DNA from: Lentzea jiangxiensis
GTDB taxonomy: Bacteria > Actinomycetota > Actinomycetes > Mycobacteriales > Pseudonocardiaceae
Assembly: GCF_900104175.1 (NCBI RefSeq)
Contig: NZ_FNIX01000025.1
Location: 1 to 64,000 of the forward strand
Direction: 5' to 3'
DNA length: 64,000 bases
This document shows, in pieces, positions 15,823 to 24,140 of this stretch; within the stretch, counting starts at the first letter, position 1; every line of letters begins with the position of its first letter. The position numbers and the translations under genes were made by a program. Under the pieces are notes generated by a model. The model was not told where the DNA came from, did not search any database, and was given only the letters and a program-made list of their open reading frames with translations.

Positions 15823-17217
15823 TCAGCGGTGTTCGACGTGCGCGGGCAGCTTCCCGTTCCTGACGAGCCTGGTCAGCTCCTCGTGGTCGGCCTCGGTCCG
15901 GTCGGCGTAGTCGAACGCGTACCGGGCGAAGGCGTCGTCGAGGTCCTCGCCGCCGCCGTTCTGGAAGTACCCGGCGAGCAGCCGCGGGTCGAGCGAGCGC
16001 GTGTGCGCGCGGGCCAGCAGGGCTCCCGCGAACCGGCCGTAGTCGTCGAGGTCGTCGCGCTTCAGGGCGGTCGGGTCGATCCCGCCCTTGCGGTTGCGGA
16101 ACTGCCGCACGATGAACGGGCGGCCCTCGATCGTCGTCCAGCCGAGCAGGATGTCGGTCTCGGCCTGGACGAGGCGTGCGCCGTGCACGATGCGCTTGCC
16201 GTCGTGCTTGGGGTGCTCGACGTCGAGGAACGGCTCCAGGGCGGACGGGCGCGCCTCCTTCGCCTGCAGGACGAGGGCTTCGGAGCCGTTGCCGTGCAAC
16301 AGGACGAGGTAGTTGCGCAGGCCGACGCTGCCGGTGCCGACGACGCGGAAGGCGACGTCCGAGACGCCGTAGCGCATGATCAGCTTGCGGCGGGACTCGC
16401 GCAGGCTGTCCACGTAGGACGGCAGTGCGCCGATCACCGCGTCGGCGGTCGCGGGGGAGACGTCGGTGAAGGTCGGCGGGTTCGTGACGAAGCGCCACTT
16501 CTCGCCGTCGTGCGCCGTCCACTTCGCGGCGAACCGGGCGCTGGTGTTCCTGCGGGACTTCTCGGCGGCCTTGGCGAAGTCGTTCATCAGGTCGTCGGCC
16601 TTGACCTTCGACAGCGTGGACTGGTCGCCCAAGGCGCTCCACGAGTCCATGAACGGCATGTCCGCGAGGCGCTTGATCACCTCGCGGTAGGCGCTCACGG
16701 CGTCCCCGGCGGCGTCGCGGCAGCCCTTGTCCGACACGCCACCGACGCGGCCCGCCAGCACGAGCGACGCCACGAGCCGCTTGAGGTCCCACTCCCACGG
16801 ACCGGGGAGGGTCTCGTCGAAGTCGTTGATGTCCACGACGATCTGGCCCTCGGGCGTGCCGTAGAGGCCGAAGTTCGCCGCGTGCGCATCACCGCACAGC
16901 TGAGCGTGCAGGCCGGTGGTACACCCGGCGGCGAGGTCGCCCGCCTGCAGCCCGGCCGCGCCGCGGAAGAACGCGAAGGGGTTGGCGAGCATCCGCCCCA
17001 CCCGCAGCGGGACGAGGTGCTCGAGCCTGCCCTCGTTGCTGGCGCGCACGTACTCCAGAACGGACGGGCGCGAGCCGGCCAGCGACATCGGCCGGTGCGC
17101 CTTGAAGTCCACTGAGGACCACAACGCGCGCCCCTCGGCGTAGACCTCCTCCGGCTCGACCCACCTGCCCAGCGCGGCAGCGGCCTCGGCACGCACCCGT
17201 TCACCCATACGAGTCAT
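15823..17217 (-). CDS. DUF2252 family protein (kinase-like fold)
   Basis: About 464 residues of the DUF2252 family, which has a phosphotransferase-like fold and unknown substrate. Family motifs: RPSVLEYVRASNEGRLEHLV, FRGAAGLQAGDLA, LCGDAHAANFGLYGTPEGQI with the HGD-like loop, VDINDFDETLPGPWEWDLKR with the DFD metal-binding motif, and FRVVGTGSVGLRNYLVLL. ATG at 17217 is taken; ATG at 17208 is equally possible. The gene begins just after the terminator of rocD and may be weakly read through from it. Confidence 0.85.
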   Translation of the reverse strand: MTRMGERVRAEAAAALGRWVEPEEVYAEGRALWSSVDFKAHRPMSLAGSRPSVLEYVRASNEGRLEHLVPLRVGRMLANPFAFFRGAAGLQAGDLAAGCTTGLHAQLCGDAHAANFGLYGTPEGQIVVDINDFDETLPGPWEWDLKRLVASLVLAGRVGGVSDKGCRDAAGDAVSAYREVIKRLADMPFMDSWSALGDQSTLSKVKADDLMNDFAKAAEKSRRNTSARFAAKWTAHDGEKWRFVTNPPTFTDVSPATADAVIGALPSYVDSLRESRRKLIMRYGVSDVAFRVVGTGSVGLRNYLVLLHGNGSEALVLQAKEARPSALEPFLDVEHPKHDGKRIVHGARLVQAETDILLGWTTIEGRPFIVRQFRNRKGGIDPTALKRDDLDDYGRFAGALLARAHTRSLDPRLLAGYFQNGGGEDLDDAFARYAFDYADRTEADHEELTRLVRNGKLPAHVEHR

Positions 17218-17224
17218 GATGCAC

Positions 17225-17256
17225 GCGACGGACGGGTGAAGAGGCCCGTCCGTCGC
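17225..17256. terminator. Perfect 12-bp stem-loop downstream of rocD
   Basis: GCGACGGACGGG (17225-17236) and CCCGTCCGTCGC (17245-17256) form a perfect stem with an 8-base loop. It lies 27 bases beyond the rocD stop and just before the next minus-strand gene, so it probably ends the rocD transcript. Confidence 0.7.
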
Positions 17257-17282
17257 AACTGTGACCTGGTCAGGTGTGCGAA

Positions 17283-18533
17283 TCACCCCAAACCGGGACG
17301 AACGACCTCCGCGATGGCCCGGACGCCCAGGTCGATCTCGTCCCTGGTGATCACCAACGGCGGTGCGACGCGCAACGTCGACGCGTGCGTCTCCTTGCAC
17401 AGCACCCCGCGGGTGGCGAGGGCCTCGGACGCGGCACGGCCGACCGGGCCGCCGGGCGCGATCTCGACGCCCGCCCACAGCCCGCGGCCGCGCACCTCGG
17501 CGATGCCGTGGCCGACGAGCTTGCCCAGCTCCGCGTGCAGGTACGCGCCGAGCGAGCGGGAACGCTCCTGGAACTCGCCGGTCGCGAGCAGCCGGACGAC
17601 GCCGCGGCCCACGGCGCAGGCGAGCGGGTTGCCGCCGAACGTCGACCCGTGCTCACCGGGATTGAGCACGCCCAGCACCGCGCGCGAGCCGACCACCGCG
17701 GACACCGGCAGGATGCCACCGCCGAGCGCCTTGCCGAGCGTGTAGAGGTCGGCTCGCACGCCCTCGTGGTCGAGCGCGAACAGCTCGCCGGTGCGCCCGA
17801 GGCCCGACTGGATCTCGTCGGCGATCATCAGCACGTTGTTCTCGTCGCACAGGCGCCGGATCCCGGCGAGGTAGCCGGCGGGCGGCACGACGACGCCGGC
17901 CTCGCCCTGGATCGGCTCGAGCAGCACGGCGGCGGTGCGCGGGGTGATCGCGGACTCGACCTCGTCCAGCGCCCCGTACTTCACGACCTTGAAGCCGGGC
18001 GTGAACGGGCCGAAGTCGTTGCGCGCGGTCTCGTCGGTCGAGAACGACACGATCGTCGTCGTGCGACCGTGGAAGTTCGACCCGGCGACGATGATCTCGG
18101 CGGTGCCCTCCGGCACGCCCTTCACCCGGTAGGCCCACTTGCGCGCGACCTTGATCGCGGACTCGACGGCCTCGGCGCCGGAGTTCATCGCGAGCACCAT
18201 CTCGGTGCCGGTCAGGGCGGCCAGCTCGCGGCAGAACAGGCCGAACTGGTCGTGGTGGAACGCGCGGCTGGTCAGCGTGACGCGGCCGAGCTGCTCGACG
18301 GCGGCGGCCACCAGGGCTGGGTGGCGGTGCCCGAAGTTGAGCGACGAGTAGCCCGACAGGAAGTCCAGGTAGCGGCGGCCCTCGACGTCGGTGACCCACG
18401 CCCCCTCGCCGTGCGAGATGACCACCGGCAGCGGGTGGTAGTTGTGGGTGCTCCACTCTTCGTCGAGAGCGACGTAGTCAGCGCTGGCCAGGTTCATGGT
18501 TCCCGCGGTGTGGTGGTGGGCGGTGGCGGTCAT
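17283..18533 (-). CDS. rocD: Ornithine--oxo-acid aminotransferase
   Basis: PLP-dependent class III aminotransferase (416 residues) converting ornithine and 2-oxoglutarate to glutamate semialdehyde and glutamate in arginine catabolism. Motifs: SGYSSLNFGHRHPALV, MNSGAEAVESAIKVARKW, MIADEIQSGLGRTGELF with the PLP Asp, and TLGKALGGG with the Schiff-base Lys (about residue 268). The similarity to bacterial RocD/Arg catabolic enzymes is strong throughout. No regulator is adjacent; the divergent neighbour is ppk2. Confidence 0.9.
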   Translation of the reverse strand: MTATAHHHTAGTMNLASADYVALDEEWSTHNYHPLPVVISHGEGAWVTDVEGRRYLDFLSGYSSLNFGHRHPALVAAAVEQLGRVTLTSRAFHHDQFGLFCRELAALTGTEMVLAMNSGAEAVESAIKVARKWAYRVKGVPEGTAEIIVAGSNFHGRTTTIVSFSTDETARNDFGPFTPGFKVVKYGALDEVESAITPRTAAVLLEPIQGEAGVVVPPAGYLAGIRRLCDENNVLMIADEIQSGLGRTGELFALDHEGVRADLYTLGKALGGGILPVSAVVGSRAVLGVLNPGEHGSTFGGNPLACAVGRGVVRLLATGEFQERSRSLGAYLHAELGKLVGHGIAEVRGRGLWAGVEIAPGGPVGRAASEALATRGVLCKETHASTLRVAPPLVITRDEIDLGVRAIAEVVRPGLG

Positions 18534-18670
18534 CCTCCAAGGCTAGGGGCCGGAACAGGCGATTTCATCCGTCAAGCATTGCGCATGGCCTCAGTTCGTT
18601 GCGTAGATTCACCGCCGCGTGGAGATGTCTTGCACAACAGGCGGATGCCGCGGTGAATAGCTACGGTCAG

Positions 18671-19504
18671 ATGATGGTGAAGAAGTCGGTTCGTGACACC
18701 CTGCGACTCGATCAGGTGGACCTCGCCACCCTCGACCCGGCCGGCCGGCCGATCGGTCCCAGGACCAAGAAGGAGGCGGCGGACGACCTCGCCGTCACGG
18801 GGGACGAGCTGGAGGCCCTGCAGGAGGCGCTTTACGCGGAGGACTCCCGCGCGGTGCTGCTCGTGCTGCAGGGCATGGACACCTCCGGCAAGGGCGGCGT
18901 GGTCAGGCACGTCATGGGCCTGGTCAACCCGCAGGGCGTGCGCATCGCGTCGTTCAAGAAGCCGACCGCCGCCGAGCTGCGGCACCACTACCTCTGGCGC
19001 ATCCGCAAGGTCCTGCCCGACAAGGGCCACATCGGCGCGTTCGACCGCTCCCACTACGAGGACGTCCTCGTGCCGAAGGTCGAACGTCTGATCAACGCCG
19101 CCGAGCTGCGCAAGCGCTACAAGGAGATCAACGCGTTCGAACAGGAGCTCGCGGACTCCGGCATCACGCTGGTCAAGTGCTTCCTGCACATCTCGCCGGA
19201 GGTGCAGAAGGAACGGTTGCTCGCCCGCCTCGGCGACCCGAAGAAGAACTGGAAGTACAACCCGGCCGACATCGACGTGCGGTCTAAGTGGTCGAAGTAC
19301 CAGGACGCCTACACGCAGGCGTTGCGGAACTGCCGGGACACGCCCTGGTACGCCGTCCCGGCGGACCGCAAGTGGTACCGGAACTGGGCGATCAGCCGGC
19401 TGCTGCTGGAGACGCTGCGCGAGATGAACCCGGCGTTCCCGCAGCCCGCCTTCGACCTGGAGGCCGAGAAGGCCCGCCTGGTGAACGACGACCCGCTGCG
19501 CTAG
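18671..19504 (+). CDS. ppk2: Polyphosphate kinase 2 family protein
   Basis: About 277 residues of the PPK2 family, which transfers phosphate between polyphosphate and nucleotides. Walker A is LQGMDTSGKGGVVRHV, Walker B is AFDRSHYEDVLVP, and the lid region KKNWKYNPADIDVRSKWSKY is present, ending with WYRNWAISRLLLE. One PPK2 domain suggests a nucleoside mono- or diphosphate kinase subclass; direction is not readable. ATG at 18671 or 18674 is preferred by homology; GTG at 18653 is an alternative, and none has a strong ribosome site. Confidence 0.88.
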   Translation: MMVKKSVRDTLRLDQVDLATLDPAGRPIGPRTKKEAADDLAVTGDELEALQEALYAEDSRAVLLVLQGMDTSGKGGVVRHVMGLVNPQGVRIASFKKPTAAELRHHYLWRIRKVLPDKGHIGAFDRSHYEDVLVPKVERLINAAELRKRYKEINAFEQELADSGITLVKCFLHISPEVQKERLLARLGDPKKNWKYNPADIDVRSKWSKYQDAYTQALRNCRDTPWYAVPADRKWYRNWAISRLLLETLREMNPAFPQPAFDLEAEKARLVNDDPLR

Positions 19505-19610
19505 CCGCCGTTGCGCTGGACGCAATCTTGATCGTTCCTCTTGCCCGGCCACGACGGTCTGGGCCAGTGTGGAGCCACCGCCGCCGAAGAGATCATCCGG
19601 AGGTGCGGAC

Positions 19611-20723
19611 GTGGGTGTGGACCGGCGACGTTTTCTCGGAGCCATGGGCGTGGGAGCTGGACTGCTGATGACCGGAGGAACCGCCGAGGCGGCTGCCGCC
19701 ACGCGGAGAGTCTTTTTCGGTGCCTACACGACGTGGAGCGGGGGCGCCGAGGGCATCGGCGTCGGCACCTACGACACGGCGAACGGCCAGCTGAGGACGA
19801 CCGGCGTGATCAGCGGTGTGGTCAACCCGTCGTTCGTCGTCGAGTCGCGCGACGGCAGGTTCCTCTACGCCGTCAACGAGACCAGCCGGGGTGAGGTCAC
19901 CGCGATCGACGCGACCACGCTGGCGGTCGTCAACAAGCAGCCGACCGGCGGCGCCGACCCGTGCCACCTGACGCTCGACCCGTCCGGGAAGTTCCTGGTC
20001 ACGGCCGACTACTCGTCCGGCTCGCTGAGCGTCTTCCCGGTCGGCGCGGACGGCAGCCTCGGCGCGCGGACGCAGAAGGTGCAGCACCAGGGCTCCGGAC
20101 CGAACAAGGAACGCCAGGAGGGACCCCACGCGCACCACGTCGTGTTCGACGTGGCGGGCAGGTACGCGGCCGCCGTCGACCTGGGCGCCGACTCGGTGTT
20201 CGTCTACTCGCTCACCGGCGGGAAGCTGACCCGGGTCTCGCAGGCGAAGGTCAAGCCGGGTGCCGGGCCGCGGCACATCGCGTTCCACCCGGACGGCAAG
20301 ACCGCGTACGTGGCGAACGAGCTGGACTCGACCATCGTGACCTGCTCCTACGCGAACGGGACGCTCACACCGGGCCAGGTGCTCCCCACCGTGCCGTCCG
20401 GCAGCCCGACGAACTACCCGGCCGAGGTCCTGGTGTCGGCGGACGGCAAGCACGTCTACCTGTCGAACCGGGGGCACGACAGCATCGCGCACTTCGCGGT
20501 CTGCGGGGCCGGGCTGACCCTGGTCGGCCACACGCCGGTCGGCGGCAGGTACCCGCGGCACATCACGTTCGACCCGTCCGGGTCGTTCCTCTTCGCCGCC
20601 AACCAGAACTCGAACAACGTCACGTCGTTCGCGGTGAACCGGGCGACCGGGGAGCTGACCCCGTCCGGGGCGCCGCTGCAGACCCCCATCCCGGTCTGCG
20701 TGCTGCCCGCGCGACGGGGCTGA
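19611..20723 (+). CDS. Tat-exported lactonase family beta-propeller protein
   Basis: A 370-residue seven-bladed propeller of the 6-phosphogluconolactonase/YbhE-like (lactonase) family. The N-terminus has a twin-arginine signal: DRRRFLGAMGVGAGLLMTGG followed by AEAAAA. Blade motifs include FLYAVNETSRGEVTAID, DPCHLTLDPSGKFLVTADYS, GPHAHHVVFDVAG, GPRHIAFHPDGKTAYVANEL and YPRHITFDPSGSFLFAANQN. Export makes a cytosolic pentose-phosphate role unlikely. GTG at 19611 is chosen because GGAGG lies upstream and the signal follows at once. Confidence 0.88.
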   Translation: MGVDRRRFLGAMGVGAGLLMTGGTAEAAAATRRVFFGAYTTWSGGAEGIGVGTYDTANGQLRTTGVISGVVNPSFVVESRDGRFLYAVNETSRGEVTAIDATTLAVVNKQPTGGADPCHLTLDPSGKFLVTADYSSGSLSVFPVGADGSLGARTQKVQHQGSGPNKERQEGPHAHHVVFDVAGRYAAAVDLGADSVFVYSLTGGKLTRVSQAKVKPGAGPRHIAFHPDGKTAYVANELDSTIVTCSYANGTLTPGQVLPTVPSGSPTNYPAEVLVSADGKHVYLSNRGHDSIAHFAVCGAGLTLVGHTPVGGRYPRHITFDPSGSFLFAANQNSNNVTSFAVNRATGELTPSGAPLQTPIPVCVLPARRG

Positions 20724-20756
20724 CGCCTTCCCCGCCTGACCGTCCACAGTGGTGTT

Positions 20757-20791
20757 CCGCCCGGCGTGCCGACGGCCCGCACGCCGGGCGG
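20757..20791. terminator. 13-bp GC-rich stem-loop after the lactonase gene
   Basis: CCGCCCGGCGTGC (20757-20769) pairs perfectly with GCACGCCGGGCGG (20779-20791) across a 9-base loop. It lies 34 bases after the lactonase stop and before the HipA-like gene, consistent with a terminator. Confidence 0.7.
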
Positions 20792-20872
20792 CCCACGGCG
20801 GGTGCTCGTCGCCACGTCGAACGACGGCATATTCCGCTCGGCTTCGAGGCGAGTTCGTGTGATCATGCGCGG

Positions 20873-21640
20873 GTGAGTTCTCTGAGGGAGGTCACGGCCA
20901 CCCGGTACGTGACGCCGTTCCGCGAGGGCGGGTCGATGCCGGGTCTGGTCGAGGCCGACGACCTGGGCATGTACGTGGTGAAGTTCCGCGGCGCGGGACA
21001 GGGCGTGAAGGTCCTGGTCGCCGAGGTCGTCGTCGGCGAGCTGGCGCGACTGCTGGGCTTCCGCATACCGGAGATCGTCCTCGTGCACCTCGACCCGGAG
21101 CTGGCGCGCGCGGAGCCCGACCAGGAGGTCCAGGAGCTGCTGCGGGCCAGCGGCGGGCTCAACCTCGGCCTCGACTACCTGCCCGGCTCGTTCGACTTCA
21201 ACCCGGTCGTGCGCGACCCCGGCACCGGGCTCGCGACGGCGCTGCTGTGGTTCGACGCCCTGGTGCTCAACGTCGACCGCAGCTGGCGCAACCCGAACAT
21301 GCTGCTGTGGCACCGCGAGCCGTGGCTCATCGACCACGGCGCCGCGCTGTACTTCCACTACTCGTGGAGCGAGGACCGCCCGGCCACCAGGGACTACCGC
21401 TACGACGCCACCGACCACGCGATGCTGCCGAACGCCGCCGCTCTGTCCGAAGTGGACTCGGAGATGGCGGGGCGGATCACGCCGGCGCTGCTCGACGAGG
21501 TGCTCGCGCTCGTCCCCGACTCCTGGCTCGAAGGTGACCCGGCCGAACTCCGCCGCCGCTACAAGGACTTCTTCACCTACCGCCTCGCGCACCGCGGCTG
21601 GGTCGACTCGCTGGAGGCCGCGCGTGCCGCACGTGTTTGA
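20873..21640 (+). CDS. HipA-like kinase family protein
   Basis: A 255-residue protein with a reduced HipA-type kinase fold. The ATP-binding region is GMYVVKFRGAGQGVKVLVAE, the catalytic loop is FDALVLNVDRSWRNPNMLLW with Asp and Asn, and the metal-binding motif is LIDHGAALYFHYSW. No HipB antitoxin gene is near and the protein is shorter than HipA toxins. The start is GTG at 20873. Its end overlaps the DUF3037 gene start by 17 bases, so the two are translated together. Substrate is unknown. Confidence 0.8.
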   Translation: MSSLREVTATRYVTPFREGGSMPGLVEADDLGMYVVKFRGAGQGVKVLVAEVVVGELARLLGFRIPEIVLVHLDPELARAEPDQEVQELLRASGGLNLGLDYLPGSFDFNPVVRDPGTGLATALLWFDALVLNVDRSWRNPNMLLWHREPWLIDHGAALYFHYSWSEDRPATRDYRYDATDHAMLPNAAALSEVDSEMAGRITPALLDEVLALVPDSWLEGDPAELRRRYKDFFTYRLAHRGWVDSLEAARAARV

Positions 21641-22010
21641 GTACGCGCTGCTGCGGGCCGTCCCGCGGCAGGAGCGCGGCGAGTTCATGAACGTCGGCGT
21701 CATCGTCTACTGCGCGCCGCTGGACTTCCTGTGCGCGAAGACCCATGTGGACGGAGACCGGTTGCGCGCGCTCGACCCGCGACTCGACGTGGAGACGCTC
21801 GAAAGCAGCCTCGCGCACCTCACCCGCTCGTGCGACGGCAGCCCCGACGCCGGTCCGGTCAGCAGGACCACGGTGGGGCAGCGGTTCCGGTGGCTGACGG
21901 CGCCGCGCAGCACCATCGTCCAGACGTCACCGGCTCACACCGGCTGGACCGACGACCCGTCCGCCGAGGTCATCCGCCTTTTCGAGGCGTTGGTGCTGCC
22001 ACCCCGGTAG
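21624..22010 (+). CDS. DUF3037 family protein
   Basis: A 128-residue protein with the DUF3037 hallmarks HVFEYALLRAVPRQERGEFM and NVGVIVYC at the N-terminus and RFRWLTAPRSTIVQTSPAHT in the middle. DUF3037 genes are typically found next to HipA-like kinases, as here, but the function of the pair is unknown. GTG at 21624 lies inside the end of the kinase gene, implying translational coupling and roughly stoichiometric expression. Confidence 0.85.
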   Translation: MPHVFEYALLRAVPRQERGEFMNVGVIVYCAPLDFLCAKTHVDGDRLRALDPRLDVETLESSLAHLTRSCDGSPDAGPVSRTTVGQRFRWLTAPRSTIVQTSPAHTGWTDDPSAEVIRLFEALVLPPR

Positions 22011-22086
22011 GTTTCCTCGCAACCTGACGGGACGAACGGCGTCCCTAGTTGCAAAGCGGAACTGAAGCGATCGGGGTTGGCGACAC

Positions 22087-23106
22087 ATGAGCGCTGGGTA
22101 TCACCACGGCTACCAGCAGCCGCGGCGGCCCATGCCGCCGCAGCGGCCGATGAGGAAGAAGAGGCGTCCCGGACGCGTCATCCTGGTGCTGCTGCTCGTC
22201 CTGGTGCTGGGCACGGTCGGGTTCGCGTTCTACGTGGACTCGACGCTGACCCGGATCAACGCGCTACCGGACTACGAGGGCCGTCCCGCGCAGACGCCGG
22301 GCACCACGTGGCTGCTCGTCGGCTCGGACGCGCGGGAAGGCCTGACGCAGGAGCAGAAGGACGCGCTCGCCACCGGTGACGCCGCGGGCCGGCGCACCGA
22401 CACCATCATGATGCTGCACCTGCCCGACAACAGCGCCGCCAAGCCGGTGCTGCTGTCGATCCCGCGCGACTCCTACGTCCCGATCCCGCAGAACGGCCGC
22501 AACAAGGTCAACGCGGCGTACGCGTTCGGCGGGCCGCAGATGCTCGTGCAGACCGTTGAGGGCGCGACCGGCGTGCGGATCGACCACTACATGGAGATCG
22601 GCTTCGGGGGGTTCTCCGACATGGTCGACGCGGTCGGCGGTGTCGACCTCTGCCTCGACCAGCCGATCAAGGACCCGCTGGCCGGCATCGACCTGCCCGC
22701 GGGCTGCCAGGAGCTCGACGGGCCGCAGGCGCTCGGCTTCGTCCGGACGCGCGCGTTCGCGACCGCCGACCTGCAGCGCGTGCAGAACCAGCGGCAGTTC
22801 CTGTCCGCGTTGTTCACCAAGATCAAGAGCCCGGCCACGCTCGCGAACCCGTTCCGCGTCATCCCTCTGATGAACGCGGCGTCGGGTGCGGTGTCGGTCA
22901 ACGAGGACGACCACGTCTGGCACCTCGCGAGCGTCGCGCTCAACATGGGCGACGCCGCCAGCGGCACGGTGCCGGTCGGGTCCACTCCGACGGTGCCCGG
23001 TGCGGGCTCGGTCGTGCAGTGGAACAAGGAGAAAGCCTCGCAGCTCTTCGACCTGATCAGCAAGGACGAGCCGGTGCCCGCCGAGCTGATCGCCCCTCCG
23101 AGGTAG
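22087..23106 (+). CDS. LytR-CpsA-Psr (LCP) family glycopolymer transferase
   Basis: A 339-residue type II membrane protein: cytosolic Pro/Arg-rich N-terminus (RPMPPQRPMRKKRRPGR), one transmembrane segment (about residues 29-50) and an extracellular LCP domain. Catalytic-domain motifs: WLLVGSDAREGL, GRRTDTIMMLHLPD, LLSIPRDSYVPIP, NKVNAAYAFGGP and GFVRTRAFATADLQRVQNQR. LCP enzymes attach wall polymers such as arabinogalactan or teichoic acids to peptidoglycan. The C-terminal extra domain seen in some LCP proteins is absent. Confidence 0.9.
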   Translation: MSAGYHHGYQQPRRPMPPQRPMRKKRRPGRVILVLLLVLVLGTVGFAFYVDSTLTRINALPDYEGRPAQTPGTTWLLVGSDAREGLTQEQKDALATGDAAGRRTDTIMMLHLPDNSAAKPVLLSIPRDSYVPIPQNGRNKVNAAYAFGGPQMLVQTVEGATGVRIDHYMEIGFGGFSDMVDAVGGVDLCLDQPIKDPLAGIDLPAGCQELDGPQALGFVRTRAFATADLQRVQNQRQFLSALFTKIKSPATLANPFRVIPLMNAASGAVSVNEDDHVWHLASVALNMGDAASGTVPVGSTPTVPGAGSVVQWNKEKASQLFDLISKDEPVPAELIAPPR

Positions 23107-23214
23107 CTACTGCCCGTCGGGCTCGGGTGTGGGCTCCGAGCCGGTCAAACCGGCCTCCTGCGCGATGCTTTCGAGCTCGCGCAGGAGGTCGTCGTAAATA
23201 GGCGTGGTCGACAT
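23107..23214 (-). CDS. Possible 35-residue small acidic protein
   Basis: An ORF of 35 codons from ATG 23214, with GAGGGGG about 10 bases upstream. Residues STTPIYDDLLRELESIAQEA predict one amphipathic acidic helix, then a Pro/Glu-rich tail. It stops one base after the LCP gene stop on the other strand. The coding region contains three strong inverted repeats, so it could instead be LCP terminator sequence that happens to be open. No function is proposed. Confidence 0.4.
   Translation of the reverse strand: MSTTPIYDDLLRELESIAQEAGLTGSEPTPEPDGQ
23120..23188. terminator. Cluster of three stem-loops after the LCP gene
   Basis: GGCTCGG/CCGAGCC (23120-23126 with 23136-23142), GCCGGT/ACCGGC (23140-23145 with 23149-23154) and the perfect 12-bp CCTCCTGCGCGA/TCGCGCAGGAGG (23154-23165 with 23177-23188) follow one another. 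They start 14 bases after the LCP stop and probably end that transcript. They also fall inside the small minus-strand ORF. Confidence 0.5.
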
Positions 23215-23398
23215 GGATACAGCCCCCTCGTGCGGATCTTCCCCCGTTCAGGTGACGGGAGTTTACGCCTCTCCACCCACCCTCCCGGCAGAGATGCCTC
23301 CCCCCACGCTGAATGGCGGCTAAAGCCACCCTTTGACCAGGCGTTGTGTGGGTGCACCACATGTCGATGACGCCGGGTGACGCCTACCGTTTCCGGTC

Positions 23399-24130
23399 AT
23401 GTCGAGTGTCACGGGTCACAGCGCGCTGGTCACCGGAGCCGCGAGCGGCATCGGTCTGGCCTGCGCCCGCGCACTGGCCGCCGAAGGTGCCAAGGTCCAC
23501 CTGGCCGACCGCGACCCCGGGGTCCTCGCGCTCGCCGAGGAGCTCGGCGGCGTCGGTCACGTGCTCGACCTGACCGGCCCGGTCGACGCGCTGCCCGGTG
23601 AGATCGACATCCTCGTCAACAACGCCGGCGTGCAGCACGTCGCCCCCATCCAGGAGTTCCCCGCCGAGCGCTTCTCGGCGATGGTCGAGCTCATGCTCGG
23701 GGCGGCGTTCCGGCTCACCCGGCACGTGCTGCCGCACATGTACGACCGCGGCTGGGGCCGGCTGGTCCACATCTCCAGCGTGCACGGGATGCGCGCGTCC
23801 GCCTTCAAGTCCGCCTACGTCGCCGCGAAGCACGGCCTGGAGGGGTTCTCCAAGGTCGCCGCGCTCGAAGGCGCGCCGCACGGCGTCACGTCGAACTGCG
23901 TGCAGCCCGGCTACGTGCGGACCCCGTTGGTGGAGAAGCAGATCGCGGACCAGGCGAAGGTGCACGGCATCGCCGCCGAGGACGTGACCTCTCAGATCTT
24001 CCTGCAGCGCAGCGCGGTCAAGCGGCTGATCGAGCCCGCCGAGGTGGCGTCGGCCGTGCTGTGGTTGTGCGACAACAGTTTTGTCACCGGTACGTCGTTG
24101 GCCGTCGACGGCGGCTGGTCAGCTCAATGA
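23399..24130 (+). CDS. 3-hydroxybutyrate dehydrogenase (SDR family)
   Basis: A 243-residue NAD(P)-dependent short-chain dehydrogenase. Cofactor motif TGAASGIG, structural NNAG, catalytic Ser in HISSVHGMRASAFKSAYVAA with YxxxK, and the product-release loop CVQPGYVRTPLVEKQI. The stretches VQHVAPIQEFP and HGMRASAFKSAYVAAKHGLE are characteristic of 3-hydroxybutyrate dehydrogenases, which oxidise 3-hydroxybutyrate to acetoacetate. It is the first gene of a likely operon with an MHS transporter and a GAF/PucR regulator. Confidence 0.88.
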   Translation: MSSVTGHSALVTGAASGIGLACARALAAEGAKVHLADRDPGVLALAEELGGVGHVLDLTGPVDALPGEIDILVNNAGVQHVAPIQEFPAERFSAMVELMLGAAFRLTRHVLPHMYDRGWGRLVHISSVHGMRASAFKSAYVAAKHGLEGFSKVAALEGAPHGVTSNCVQPGYVRTPLVEKQIADQAKVHGIAAEDVTSQIFLQRSAVKRLIEPAEVASAVLWLCDNSFVTGTSLAVDGGWSAQ

Positions 24131-24140
24131 GGAGTTGTCG

